A stretch of DNA of 64,000 nt, taken from positions 124,001-188,000 of the forward strand of contig NZ_JBHRZM010000005.1 of the NCBI RefSeq assembly GCF_042649585.1, given 5' to 3'. The notes under the pieces are model-generated. The model saw nothing but the letters and a program-made list of their open reading frames with translations, ran no database searches and was not told the origin of the DNA. Position numbers and translations under genes: made by a program. Origin of the DNA: Helicobacter_F equorum. GTDB lineage: Bacteria; Campylobacterota; Campylobacteria; Campylobacterales; Helicobacteraceae. Of this stretch, positions 1 to 8,886 are shown one piece after another (the first letter of the stretch is position 1; every line of letters begins with the position of its first letter).

Positions 1-2099
1 TCCTCTTTCAAGGTCTTTATAAATGCAAAGTGCTTGGTGTAACACAAGGGGAGCTATTAGAAGTTCATATAGATCGCATAGAATCTAAGCCCTATGAGGA
101 AAACACTGCAAATGCTTTGTTGGAGATTTTGCGTGAAAAAGTCAAGATTTTGGCAAACTTGGCGCAACATTTTCCACCAGATTTACTTAAAGCCCTTGAT
201 GAAAACTATGATCCTAATCGCATTGTTGATCTTGTGGCTTCCGGGATTCGATTAAAAAAAGATGTCGCTTACACGCTTTTTGCCAAAGATGATGTGTTGG
301 AGCGTTTAGAGCTTATTATTGAATGTGTAATGGAGGAGATTCAAGCTCAAAAAATGCAAAAAGAGATCAAATCCAAAGTGCATAATAAAATGGAGCAAAT
401 CAATAAGGAGTATTTTCTCAAAGAGCAGCTAAAGCTTATACAAAAAGAGCTAGGCGAGAATCCAAAAGATGAAGAAATAGAGCGCTATAGCCAAAAACTA
501 GAATTTTTACGCCCATATATGCACGAAGATGCATACAAAGAGATAAAAAAGCAAATTACTCGTCTTTCTCGTATGCATCAAGATAGCGCTGATGCAAATT
601 TATTGCAAAACTATGTAGAATGGTGCCTAGAGATTCCTTTTGGGAAATTTGCTCCCACTAAGATTGCTATCAAAAATCTTGCCAAGCAGTTAGATTCTGA
701 TCACTATGCATTACAAAAGCCTAAAGAAAGGATTGTGGAATATTTTGCAGTGCGAGAGCTTGCTACTAGGCGTAAGCAAGATAGTAAAGATTCTAAGGGT
801 ACCATTTTATGCTTTTTTGGACCTCCAGGTGTGGGAAAAACAAGCCTTGCAAATTCTATCGCTAAGGCTGCAAAACGCTCTCTTGTGCGCATCGCGTTAG
901 GTGGTATGGAGGATGTCAATGAATTACGCGGACATAGACGCACGTATATAGGTGCTATGCCCGGACGAATTACACAAGGTTTGATAGAAGCTAAAGAATT
1001 AAACCCTGTGATTGTATTAGATGAGATTGATAAAGTGGGCAAAAGTTACAGAGGCGATCTATCTAGCGTGCTTTTAGAGATTCTAGATCCAGAGCAAAAT
1101 GTAGCATTTAGAGATTATTATACAAATTTTGATCTTGATCTTTCGCAAGTTATTTTTATTGCTACAGCTAATGATATAGGTATGATTCCCCCACCTTTGC
1201 GCGATAGAATGGAATTTATTGAAATTTCTAGTTACACACCACAAGAAAAATTTGAGATTGCGCGTAAGTATTTAATCCCCCAAGAGATTAAAAAACATGC
1301 CCTTAAATCTACAGAAATTTCTCTTAACATAGGAGCACTTAAAGAACTTATAGAAAAATATACAAGAGAAGCAGGTGTGCGGAATTTACGACGACAAATC
1401 GCCACGATAATGCGTAAGGTGGCTAAAGAGATTCTAAGCAAAGAAGAGGACACAAAGATTCTCATCACACAAAAAGATCTTCCTACATATCTCCATAAAA
1501 AGGTATTTGAGATCTCTAGTGCTGAGAAAAAAAATCAAATAGGTGTTACCAGTGGCTTGGCTTGGACAAGCGTTGGAGGCGATGTTTTAAAAATTGAGGC
1601 AATTAAGATTAAGGGTAAGGGAGAATTAACACTTACCGGTAGCCTTGGTGATGTAATGAAAGAATCTGCCAAAATTGCGCATTCTGTGGTAAAGACACTT
1701 TTTGATTCTAAATTTTTGTGCAATGCACAACACAAACAAGACGCACAGATTTATAACAGCTATGATATACACTTGCATATTCCAGAGGGTGCGACACCAA
1801 AAGATGGACCTAGTGCGGGAATTACAATGGCTTGCACGATTGCAAGTATCTTGTCTGATAGATGCGTAGATGGCAGTGTTGCTATGACAGGAGAACTAAC
1901 TTTAGGTGGCAATGTTTTATCTATAGGCGGACTTAAGGAAAAATTGATTGCTGCACATAAGGCAGGCATTAAAAAAGCACTTATTCCTATGAAAAATTAT
2001 CAACAGGATTTGGATGAAATTAGTCCACAGATTAAAGAGCAAATGCAAATAATTGGTGTAAGCACAATCAAGGAAGTATTAAAAATCGCACTTGTATGA
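1..2099 (+). CDS. lon: Lon ATP-dependent protease, 5' end outside window
   Basis: This is a cytoplasmic AAA+ serine protease that degrades misfolded and regulatory proteins. The reading frame is open from the first bases of the window, so the start and most of the N-terminal substrate-binding domain lie upstream; a GTG at base 30 is internal. A coiled-coil-rich linker is followed by Walker A (GPPGVGKT, about base 819), Walker B (VIVLDEID, about 1011) and a C-terminal Lon protease domain. The catalytic serine is in KDGPSAGIT (about 1811) and the catalytic lysine in GGLKEKL (about 1930). The visible part is about 698 codons, consistent with a protein of roughly 800 residues. It converges with actP across a palindromic terminator. 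Confidence 0.97.
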   Translation, partial: LFQGLYKCKVLGVTQGELLEVHIDRIESKPYEENTANALLEILREKVKILANLAQHFPPDLLKALDENYDPNRIVDLVASGIRLKKDVAYTLFAKDDVLERLELIIECVMEEIQAQKMQKEIKSKVHNKMEQINKEYFLKEQLKLIQKELGENPKDEEIERYSQKLEFLRPYMHEDAYKEIKKQITRLSRMHQDSADANLLQNYVEWCLEIPFGKFAPTKIAIKNLAKQLDSDHYALQKPKERIVEYFAVRELATRRKQDSKDSKGTILCFFGPPGVGKTSLANSIAKAAKRSLVRIALGGMEDVNELRGHRRTYIGAMPGRITQGLIEAKELNPVIVLDEIDKVGKSYRGDLSSVLLEILDPEQNVAFRDYYTNFDLDLSQVIFIATANDIGMIPPPLRDRMEFIEISSYTPQEKFEIARKYLIPQEIKKHALKSTEISLNIGALKELIEKYTREAGVRNLRRQIATIMRKVAKEILSKEEDTKILITQKDLPTYLHKKVFEISSAEKKNQIGVTSGLAWTSVGGDVLKIEAIKIKGKGELTLTGSLGDVMKESAKIAHSVVKTLFDSKFLCNAQHKQDAQIYNSYDIHLHIPEGATPKDGPSAGITMACTIASILSDRCVDGSVAMTGELTLGGNVLSIGGLKEKLIAAHKAGIKKALIPMKNYQQDLDEISPQIKEQMQIIGVSTIKEVLKIALV

Positions 2100-2108
2100 G
2101 AAGAATTT

Positions 2109-2132
2109 GAGTTTGCCTATATAGGCAAACTC
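2109..2132. terminator. bidirectional terminator between lon and actP
   Basis: A perfect 24-bp palindrome with half-site GAGTTTGCCTAT lies in the 50-bp gap between the converging 3' ends of lon and actP. Its position and symmetry suit termination from either strand. No long T run is present, so function is inferred. Confidence 0.6.
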
Positions 2133-2150
2133 GGATACACTCAAAGTGTG

Positions 2151-3809
2151 TTAATGTGCTACCGCTTCACTTGCTCCAATCCCTGTTTGCGCACGGAAAT
2201 CTTGAGCCTTAAATCCCAATCTATCGATTTTTGCACGCTCACTATTATCAAGTTTAGAAATAATGAAGATGAGTAAAAATGTCAATGGCATCGTAAAGAT
2301 CGCAGGGTGTTCATAAGGGAAAATAGCTTCAGGGAATTTGAAAACCTGCACCCATACGCTTTTGCTAAGCAACACAAGTGTCAAGACACTAACTAAGCCG
2401 ATTAATCCACCCCAAAATACCCCTTTTGTTGTGAGGTTTTTCCAATAAATACAAAGTAGTATGATAGGAAAATTTACGCTTGCAGCAATAGCAAAAGCAA
2501 GACCCACCATAAAGGCAACATTTTGGCTTTCAAACCCTATACCAAGAATAATTGCCAATATACCAAGTCCAATAGATGCACCTTTTGTAACACGCATTTC
2601 TAATTTTTGGTCACAAACTCCATTTTTGCAAACATTGACAAATAAATCATGGCTTATTGCACCAGCTCCAGAGATTGCCAATCCAGCCACCACAGCTAAA
2701 ATCGTGGCAAAGGCTACTGCACAAATAAATCCAAAGAATACATCACCACCGAGGACTTGTGCCAAAAGAACAGCCGCCATGTTGTTTGGATGAGTGAATT
2801 TACCCTCGCTATCAGTAAAATCTGGATTACCTAGCAAAAAAGCAATAGCACCAAATCCTATAATAAAGGTAAGGATATAAAAATATCCAATAAGTCCTGT
2901 GGCATAGAATACAGATTTTCGTGCTTCTTTGGCATCTTTGACGGTAAAAAATCTCATCAATACATGAGGTAATCCAGCCGTCCCAAACATAAGCGCCAAA
3001 CCTAAAGATAATGCGGAGATAGGATCAGGTAAAAAAGTCCCAGGACGCATAATGGCTTCACCACTTTTGTGGTTGTTAATGGCTTTTTCAAACCAAGATG
3101 CAAGATCAAAGTTTGCATAATAAAGCACCATAAGCGCCATAAATGTAGAGCCACCCAACAACAAACAAGCCTTAATGATTTGCACCCAAGTAGTGGCATG
3201 CATACCACCAAAAACAACATAGCAAATCATCAAGATTCCTACAATTATAACTGCTATTGTGTATGGAAGCCCAAAGAGCACTTCTATAAGCTGTCCTGCA
3301 CCTACCATTTGCGCGATAAGATAAAAGACAATCACAGCCAACCCACTAATTGCCGAAATTGTGCGAATAGGTTTAGACTTCAATCGATACGCTACAATAT
3401 CTGCAAATGTGTATTTACCTAGATTGCGAAATTTTTCGGCTATGAGAAAAAGCACAATAGGCCAACCAACCAAGAATCCAACAGAATAAATAAGCCCATC
3501 AAAGCCATTGGTAAAAACCAATGCCACAATCCCCAAAAAGCTTGCCGCACTCATATAATCCCCAGCGATTGCAATGCCATTTTGCAATCCAGTGATATTG
3601 CCTCCAGCGGTATAAAAACCATCAGCAGATTTCGATTTTTTGTTAGAAAAATATGTAATGCCAAGCGTTGCTAAGACAAAAAGCACAAACAAGGTAATCG
3701 CAATGTAGTTTAGATCACTTCTTTGCACTTCTCCTAGATCAAGTCCAGCACCTAAGATAATTTGTGTGCCACTTATAGCCAAAAATCCCAAAAATATTTT
3801 ATGTTTCAT
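2151..3809 (-). CDS. actP: cation/acetate symporter ActP (SSF family)
   Basis: This is an inner-membrane sodium:solute symporter, most likely taking up acetate and other short monocarboxylates. The 552 residues match the usual ActP length of about 550. The N-terminus looks like a signal or first membrane segment. Further hydrophobic segments of the SSF fold follow, with the family-typical stretch GDYMSAASFLGI near residues 83-94 and FADIVAYRL near 135-143. It starts 4 bp after the stop of yjcH, the same pairing as in the E. coli acs-yjcH-actP operon, although no acs gene is seen here. Substrate is inferred from family and neighbour. The gene contains none of the AGATTCT words that are common elsewhere in the window. 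Confidence 0.92.
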   Translation of the reverse strand: MKHKIFLGFLAISGTQIILGAGLDLGEVQRSDLNYIAITLFVLFVLATLGITYFSNKKSKSADGFYTAGGNITGLQNGIAIAGDYMSAASFLGIVALVFTNGFDGLIYSVGFLVGWPIVLFLIAEKFRNLGKYTFADIVAYRLKSKPIRTISAISGLAVIVFYLIAQMVGAGQLIEVLFGLPYTIAVIIVGILMICYVVFGGMHATTWVQIIKACLLLGGSTFMALMVLYYANFDLASWFEKAINNHKSGEAIMRPGTFLPDPISALSLGLALMFGTAGLPHVLMRFFTVKDAKEARKSVFYATGLIGYFYILTFIIGFGAIAFLLGNPDFTDSEGKFTHPNNMAAVLLAQVLGGDVFFGFICAVAFATILAVVAGLAISGAGAISHDLFVNVCKNGVCDQKLEMRVTKGASIGLGILAIILGIGFESQNVAFMVGLAFAIAASVNFPIILLCIYWKNLTTKGVFWGGLIGLVSVLTLVLLSKSVWVQVFKFPEAIFPYEHPAIFTMPLTFLLIFIISKLDNSERAKIDRLGFKAQDFRAQTGIGASEAVAH

Positions 3810-3813
3810 AGTA

Positions 3814-4149
3814 TTACCTCCCTTTTTGCAAATCTTCTATGAGTCCATTTTGGCGTAACTCATCAATCACTTCTTCTTGTTCTTTGTCAAAATATTTATT
3901 GGCAAAAAGAGTATAAACACCAGTTAGCGCAATGGATAATACAATGAGAAAGATTCCAAACATAATACCAAGCGTAATGGAGCTAGGTCCTAGCCTATAT
4001 CCCAAAACCTCTGGGAAAAATCCAACACCAATGATAAACCCATAGTAACATATAAGGACAGCTATCGCAAGAGTAAGTCCAAATTTGTTACGAAATCTTA
4101 CAAATTGCTTAAAGCGTTGTAACACAGCTTCTTTGTTATCGTTTGCCAT
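3814..4149 (-). CDS. yjcH: DUF485 inner-membrane protein YjcH
   Basis: This is a small 111-residue membrane protein of the DUF485 family, usually encoded directly upstream of actP and thought to assist the symporter. Two hydrophobic segments are visible, near residues 35-55 and 73-98, with charged ends. A Shine-Dalgarno-like AAGGAG lies just upstream of the ATG. The 4-bp gap to actP indicates co-transcription and probably translational coupling. The exact biochemical role of the family is unknown. Confidence 0.85.
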   Translation of the reverse strand: MANDNKEAVLQRFKQFVRFRNKFGLTLAIAVLICYYGFIIGVGFFPEVLGYRLGPSSITLGIMFGIFLIVLSIALTGVYTLFANKYFDKEQEEVIDELRQNGLIEDLQKGR

Positions 4150-4474
4150 ACTGCACTCCTTGTTTTGGTTAAGATATTTTTAATGTAACAAAAAAATAAT
4201 AATTTGTTAAGCTTTTTGTAATAATATGGAGATTTTTTCAAAAATATTGTGTTGATATGTATCAAAAATTGTGATACATAGGATACTCAGTATTATATAC
4301 AAAATGAAACACTCAAGTTGAGAATCTATATATTATGAGCAGTGATTGTTATCGTCTCCCATTTTGGATATGTAGTGATATTTGATATTGAAATATTTTG
4401 GATTTTACACGATTTAGCCTATATTTAGATGGTGGGGTTTCTTTGGCTTAAAATCATAATAGAAGGGGAGTTAG
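4150..4474. other. intergenic region between divergent yjcH-actP and the efflux operon
   Basis: This 325-bp non-coding, AT-rich spacer must carry promoters for both divergent operons. It holds the dyad described at 4257-4279. I see no convincing open reading frame or RNA gene and no clear consensus -10 box at a usual distance from either start. Confidence 0.6.
4257..4279. promoter_or_regulatory. candidate operator dyad upstream of the RND efflux operon
   Basis: An inverted repeat, ATGTATCA - 7 bp - TGATACAT, lies in the divergent spacer, 108 bp from yjcH and 196 bp from the adaptor gene. Its size and symmetry fit a dimeric repressor site; TetR-family CmeR of Campylobacter binds a dyad upstream of cmeABC. 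No regulator gene is adjacent, so the link is inferred. Confidence 0.35.
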
Positions 4475-5527
4475 ATGAGAATTTTAGTTCTCTTGGTGTT
4501 TGTGTGTTTTGGCTTGTTTGCGCAGGATAAAGTTACAGAAGCAACAATTGTTTCACAACCTATTCAAAAGGGCAAACTGCAAGCACAAACTTCATTTTTA
4601 GGCACATTACATTTTGTCAATGCCTCCAAAGTTGCCTCGCAAACAAGCGGTGTTGTGGAAAAACTCAATTTTAAAATTGGTGATTCTATTAAGATAAATG
4701 CTTCTCTTGCACAGGTTAATGCTGATTTATTACAAAAAGAAATCCAAAGCAAACAAGCCAAACTCAAACAAGCCCAATACATTCACGAACGCCAACAAAA
4801 AGAACTTGCGCGTTATAAGAATCTACTCAAGTCCGAATCTGTGTCGCTCCAACAATACGAAAGTATCGAATACGAACAAAAATCTCAATACAGCAATATT
4901 TTAGCACTCACTTCTGAGCTAGAATCTGCCAAAATGGAGCTAAGCAAAAAAAATATCAAAGCTCCAATAGGCGGTATCATCGTGGATAAGATGATTAATA
5001 AGGGCGAATGGATTAATGTGGGCGACCCCATTTGCGAAATTGTGGATACTACGAGTGCAGAAATCATAGTTGATGTGCCATCAACGATGCTAATGCACCT
5101 AAAAAACGGACAAGAAGTGGGTGTGATTATTGAGAAAAAGCATTATAGAGGTAAGATTTATGCCATCATTCCTCGTGCTGACACACACACAAGGACATTT
5201 CCAGTGCATTTGCATGTGGAAAACGATGGGAGTTTTGTCGATGGTATGGCGACTCAAGTTTTGCTCGCTAGCGGTGGCGTGATTGAGGGTGATATGGTGC
5301 CTAGAGATTGCATTGTAGAATATTTGGGGACACAAAGTGTTTTTGTCGTGCGCGATTCTAAGGCATATGCTGTGCCAGTTGAGGTGCTAAGTATGCAGGG
5401 AGAAAATGCGATTGTGCGTGGTAAGCTAAAAAGCACAGATTCTGTTGTGTATCGTGGACAAGATCGCCTCCAAAATGGTATGCAGGTGCGAGAATCTACT
5501 ATTAATCTCAAGAGTTCCAAAAAGTAG
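4475..5527 (+). CDS. RND efflux periplasmic adaptor (HlyD/MFP family)
   Basis: This is the periplasmic adaptor joining an inner-membrane RND pump to an outer-membrane TolC channel. The 350 residues begin with a signal peptide (hydrophobic residues 3-16). A lipoyl half-motif is followed by an alpha-helical hairpin rich in K, Q and E (about residues 85-150), the second lipoyl half (KAPIGGIIVDKMINKGEW, about 160-180) and a beta-barrel domain. AAGGGGAG precedes the ATG. The pump gene starts 4 bp after its stop, so the two are co-transcribed. The matching TolC-type gene is now 5.8 kb downstream, beyond an inserted cassette. The substrate cannot be told from sequence. Confidence 0.88.
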   Translation: MRILVLLVFVCFGLFAQDKVTEATIVSQPIQKGKLQAQTSFLGTLHFVNASKVASQTSGVVEKLNFKIGDSIKINASLAQVNADLLQKEIQSKQAKLKQAQYIHERQQKELARYKNLLKSESVSLQQYESIEYEQKSQYSNILALTSELESAKMELSKKNIKAPIGGIIVDKMINKGEWINVGDPICEIVDTTSAEIIVDVPSTMLMHLKNGQEVGVIIEKKHYRGKIYAIIPRADTHTRTFPVHLHVENDGSFVDGMATQVLLASGGVIEGDMVPRDCIVEYLGTQSVFVVRDSKAYAVPVEVLSMQGENAIVRGKLKSTDSVVYRGQDRLQNGMQVRESTINLKSSKK

Positions 5528-5531
5528 GCTT

Positions 5532-8500
5532 ATGATACGCACACTCAAATTTTGCCTTCATAATCCTATGGTAGTTCTTGTGTGTGTGATTTTTGCGATT
5601 ATGTTTGGGATTTTGGGCTTAAAGTCTATGCCCTATCAGCTTTTGCCCCAAGTTAGTAAGCCAACAATTAGTGTTTATACGAATTGGAATGGCGCGACAC
5701 CTTATGAAATAGAAAAAGAGATTATTAATCGTCAAGAGAAATATCTCAAAGGCATTGAGGGCTTAGAATCTATGAGTTCTACCGCACGACAAGGACGTGC
5801 AGTGGTATTGTTGGAATTTCAAAGCGGAGTAGATACAAATTTTGCTCTTTTAAAAGTAAGTGCCAAAATAGATGAGATAAAAGGGTATCCAGAAGATGTC
5901 CATAAGCCTACGATTGCTTTAAGTGGTGAGAGTATTCCACCAGCCATTTATCTTTTTTTGCGCACACTAGAGAGCAATACCCAAGAGGTGGATACTTACA
6001 AGACATTTTTTGAAGACTATGTGCTTGGGCATTTGGAGCGCATAGAGGGTGTTGGTGAAGTGTTTTATCCCGGTGGGCGTGCTACACAGATACAAATTTT
6101 GCTAGATTCTAAACAACTTGCGCACCACAATATTAGCATAGCCGATGTTATTAGTGCAATAACTACACACAATACCAACACAACTGCAGGAAGTCTTGAT
6201 TATGGAATGCGCTCATATAAAATCAAGGTGGAATCCGAATACAACGACACTGCTTCTATTCTTCACACACCTATTCAAAAATCTAACAATAAGGTTTTGT
6301 ATCTTCAGGATCTTGGTGTTGTGGTGGAGGGTTTTGCCAAACAGACAAGCTATGGGTATCTCAACGATACACGTGCACTTAGTGTGCAGATTGTGCCTAC
6401 GCCAAATGCGAATATTTTGGATTTGACGCAAAGGGTGCGCAAGGCAGTAGAGAATCTTAATGAGGGTATTTTGCATGATAATGGTTTAGAGCTTGTGTGG
6501 AGCAGAGACGAAGAGGGCTATATCCTTGATGCATTATCTTTGGTGAAAAACAACATTATCGTGGGCATTATTTTGGCATGTGTGGTGTTGTATCTATTTT
6601 TGCGCAATGTGTATTCTGTGGTGGTGGTGCTTATTGTTATCCCTATATGTATTATTAGCACATTTTTCTTTTTGAATCTTATGGGGCGCACATTAAATGT
6701 TATCTCTCTAGCAGGTGTGAGCTTTGCTATGAGTATGCTTATTGATAATGCTATAGTTGTGCTTGAAAACATCACGCGCCACTTGCACAAACAAAAACCA
6801 CTTTTTAGGGCTTGTGTTGATGGTACAAGAGAAGTTATCGGAGCAATTTTTGCCTCGGTAGTAACAACTATCGCGATTTTTATTCCTATCATGGATATGC
6901 AACAGGATTTGGGGCAATTATTTTATGATGTTGCACTTAGCGTATGTTTTGGTTTGGGGATTTCATTTTTTGCTTCTATCTTTGTCATACCTACAATGAT
7001 GCAAACATCCATCCAAACTTTTTATATTGAATCTCATAAAACACAAAGCTTGTATCAAAAACTTGGTGTTGCATGTAGTCAATGGCTTATGAGAGGCTTA
7101 GGTTTTATTTTGCACACGCCTAAGCGTAGCGCAGTGTTTATAGTCGGATTTATGTTTTTTTGTGTGGTGAGTAGCTGGGCATTATTTCCAAGGCTTGATT
7201 ATCTTCCTAAGGGTAATCAAAATTTTCTCATCGGATATGTGAATGCACCACCTGGCATATCTTATGAGCAGCGAAAAGAGATTGGCGAGAGTATATTTTC
7301 TCAAAATAAACATCTTATAGAATCTTTGGGCTATACACAGCGAGATTCTAAAGACTTACCACCTATCAAGCATTTGTTTTTTTCTGGTAATGAATCGTAT
7401 ATGCAGTTTGGTGTAACCTCAAGTAATCCTGCAGAAATTAGGCGACTTATTCCACAGATTCAAGAAAGTATCAAAAACATTCCTGGTGTTAGGGCTTCTG
7501 TGGTGCAACAAGGAATCTTTAATAAGGGTTCTAGCACGCAAAGTATTTATATTAATGTTGTAGGGAGTGAGCTAGATTCTCTAGTCGCCACCGCTACAAG
7601 CCTAAGCAATGCCATCACACAAAAAATGCCATATATGCAAGTGCGCCCACTTCCCGCGCTAGAAAACACAAATCGCGAGATTGTATTGCACCCAGATTAT
7701 GTCGCATTAGCCCTTAATGATCTTAATGTCAAGAGTTTTGGAGATATTGTTGATGTGGTGCTTGATGGCAAACAAATTGATGAATTTAAAATGCGTAGTG
7801 GCAAAACCATAGACCTTGTGCTTAAAGCTTTGCCAGATTTAAGCGATGAGAGTATAGAACGCGCTAGAGAGAGTGTAGATTTTCAGGCTCCAGAAGATTT
7901 CTCACACACACAAATTTATGTGCCTAGTGGTAGGTTGTTGCCACTAACTTCACTTACAGATATTGCTTATGAATACACTATGGCACAGATTCGGCATCTT
8001 GAGCGAGAGCGAACTATTTTACTTGTTTTAAATGCTCCTCCAAACAAACCCCTTGAGGAGATTCTCTCTAGTATCAAAGATGAGGTGTTGCCTGAGCTAG
8101 AGATAAAAGGTGAGTTGCGCGATAATCACCTTATCTTTGGTGGTGCTGCTAAAGACATTGAGGGTGGCAGAGAGGATTTGTATTTTGGATTTTTGTTGGC
8201 ATTGTGTATTACATATCTTGTTTTGTGTGCGTTGTATGGAAATTTTTCTTATCCATTTATTATTATCTTGAGTGTGCCTTTTGCAATCTGTGGTGGCTTA
8301 TTTGGACTAAGTTTTGTAAATGCCTTTGTGTATCCACAAAATCTTGATATGCTAAGTCTTTTGGGCTTTATTATTCTTGTGGGAAGCGTGGTTAATAATG
8401 CGATTTTAATCGTGCATCAAACCCAACATAATCTCAATGAGGGTATGGCGTATCTGCCTAGCATCATTGAATCTACCAAATCGCGCATGCGACCTATTTT

Positions 8501-8729
8501 TATGAGCATTTTTACAAGCGTGTTTGGATTAGCACCACTTGTGCTTTTTGGTGGTGCAGGGAGCGAGATTTATAGGGGGCTTGGATCTGTGCTTGTAGGT
8601 GGCTTACTATTTTCGGGTGTGCTTAGCTTGTTAGTGATTCCAAGTGCACTTTTTTTGTATTTTTGGATACAAGAACACAAAAAAAGGACTTGTAAGAAAC
8701 ATGCTATAATGTTTCTAAACAAGCCCTAA
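5532..8729 (+). CDS. RND-family efflux transporter permease
   Basis: This is a proton-driven inner-membrane pump of 1065 residues, the usual length for the family. The ATG at 5532 was chosen because the predicted protein then begins with the short cytoplasmic tail and TM1 typical of RND pumps; in-frame codons upstream overlap the adaptor gene. TM4 carries the conserved acidic motif LIDNAIVVLEN (about residues 405-415), and two large periplasmic loops follow TM1 and TM7. The last 18 or so codons are unusual. They lie in a 109-bp direct repeat and encode an imperfect hairpin. A 7-A run here, against 6 A in the downstream repeat copy, shifts the frame from a tail ending GLVRNML to one ending MFLNKP. 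Confidence 0.9.
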   Translation: MIRTLKFCLHNPMVVLVCVIFAIMFGILGLKSMPYQLLPQVSKPTISVYTNWNGATPYEIEKEIINRQEKYLKGIEGLESMSSTARQGRAVVLLEFQSGVDTNFALLKVSAKIDEIKGYPEDVHKPTIALSGESIPPAIYLFLRTLESNTQEVDTYKTFFEDYVLGHLERIEGVGEVFYPGGRATQIQILLDSKQLAHHNISIADVISAITTHNTNTTAGSLDYGMRSYKIKVESEYNDTASILHTPIQKSNNKVLYLQDLGVVVEGFAKQTSYGYLNDTRALSVQIVPTPNANILDLTQRVRKAVENLNEGILHDNGLELVWSRDEEGYILDALSLVKNNIIVGIILACVVLYLFLRNVYSVVVVLIVIPICIISTFFFLNLMGRTLNVISLAGVSFAMSMLIDNAIVVLENITRHLHKQKPLFRACVDGTREVIGAIFASVVTTIAIFIPIMDMQQDLGQLFYDVALSVCFGLGISFFASIFVIPTMMQTSIQTFYIESHKTQSLYQKLGVACSQWLMRGLGFILHTPKRSAVFIVGFMFFCVVSSWALFPRLDYLPKGNQNFLIGYVNAPPGISYEQRKEIGESIFSQNKHLIESLGYTQRDSKDLPPIKHLFFSGNESYMQFGVTSSNPAEIRRLIPQIQESIKNIPGVRASVVQQGIFNKGSSTQSIYINVVGSELDSLVATATSLSNAITQKMPYMQVRPLPALENTNREIVLHPDYVALALNDLNVKSFGDIVDVVLDGKQIDEFKMRSGKTIDLVLKALPDLSDESIERARESVDFQAPEDFSHTQIYVPSGRLLPLTSLTDIAYEYTMAQIRHLERERTILLVLNAPPNKPLEEILSSIKDEVLPELEIKGELRDNHLIFGGAAKDIEGGREDLYFGFLLALCITYLVLCALYGNFSYPFIIILSVPFAICGGLFGLSFVNAFVYPQNLDMLSLLGFIILVGSVVNNAILIVHQTQHNLNEGMAYLPSIIESTKSRMRPIFMSIFTSVFGLAPLVLFGGAGSEIYRGLGSVLVGGLLFSGVLSLLVIPSALFLYFWIQEHKKRTCKKHAIMFLNKP

Positions 8730-8766
8730 GGATTTTTCTAAAGGTTTTGAAAAATTTGGGATATAG
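8658..8766. repeat. direct repeat A, copy 1 (left flank of glycan cassette)
   Basis: This 109-bp segment spans the last codons of the RND pump and its downstream sequence. It recurs in the same orientation at 11155-11262 with one single-base indel (7 versus 6 A) and two substitutions. The two copies bracket the cst/cgtA cassette exactly, and copy 2 still encodes the pump's C-terminal residues (YFWIQEHKKGL). I therefore read it as a duplication made when the cassette entered between the pump and tolC genes. Confidence 0.85.
8685..8727 (+). terminator. hairpin at the end of the RND pump gene (repeat A copy 1)
   Basis: Long arms AGGACTTGTAAGAAACAT and ATGTTTCTAAACAAGCCCT form an almost perfect stem around GCTATA, with one mismatch. 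The hairpin overlaps the final codons and stop of the pump. It is probably a transcription terminator, although only a short T run follows. Confidence 0.5.
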
Positions 8767-8886
8767 GTGGTATTAATCTTTTAAATCCCACAGAGATAAA
8801 AAGGGCTAATTACTCTATTTGGTGAAGTAGGCTAAAGTGTAGTGCTTGCAATAAGGCGATATAATGGCTAGATTATAGTTTTGTTG

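Noticed and set aside
3069..3422. A 117-codon frame opposite actP
   Set aside because: Antisense to a clear SSF symporter gene with membrane segments in the right frame.
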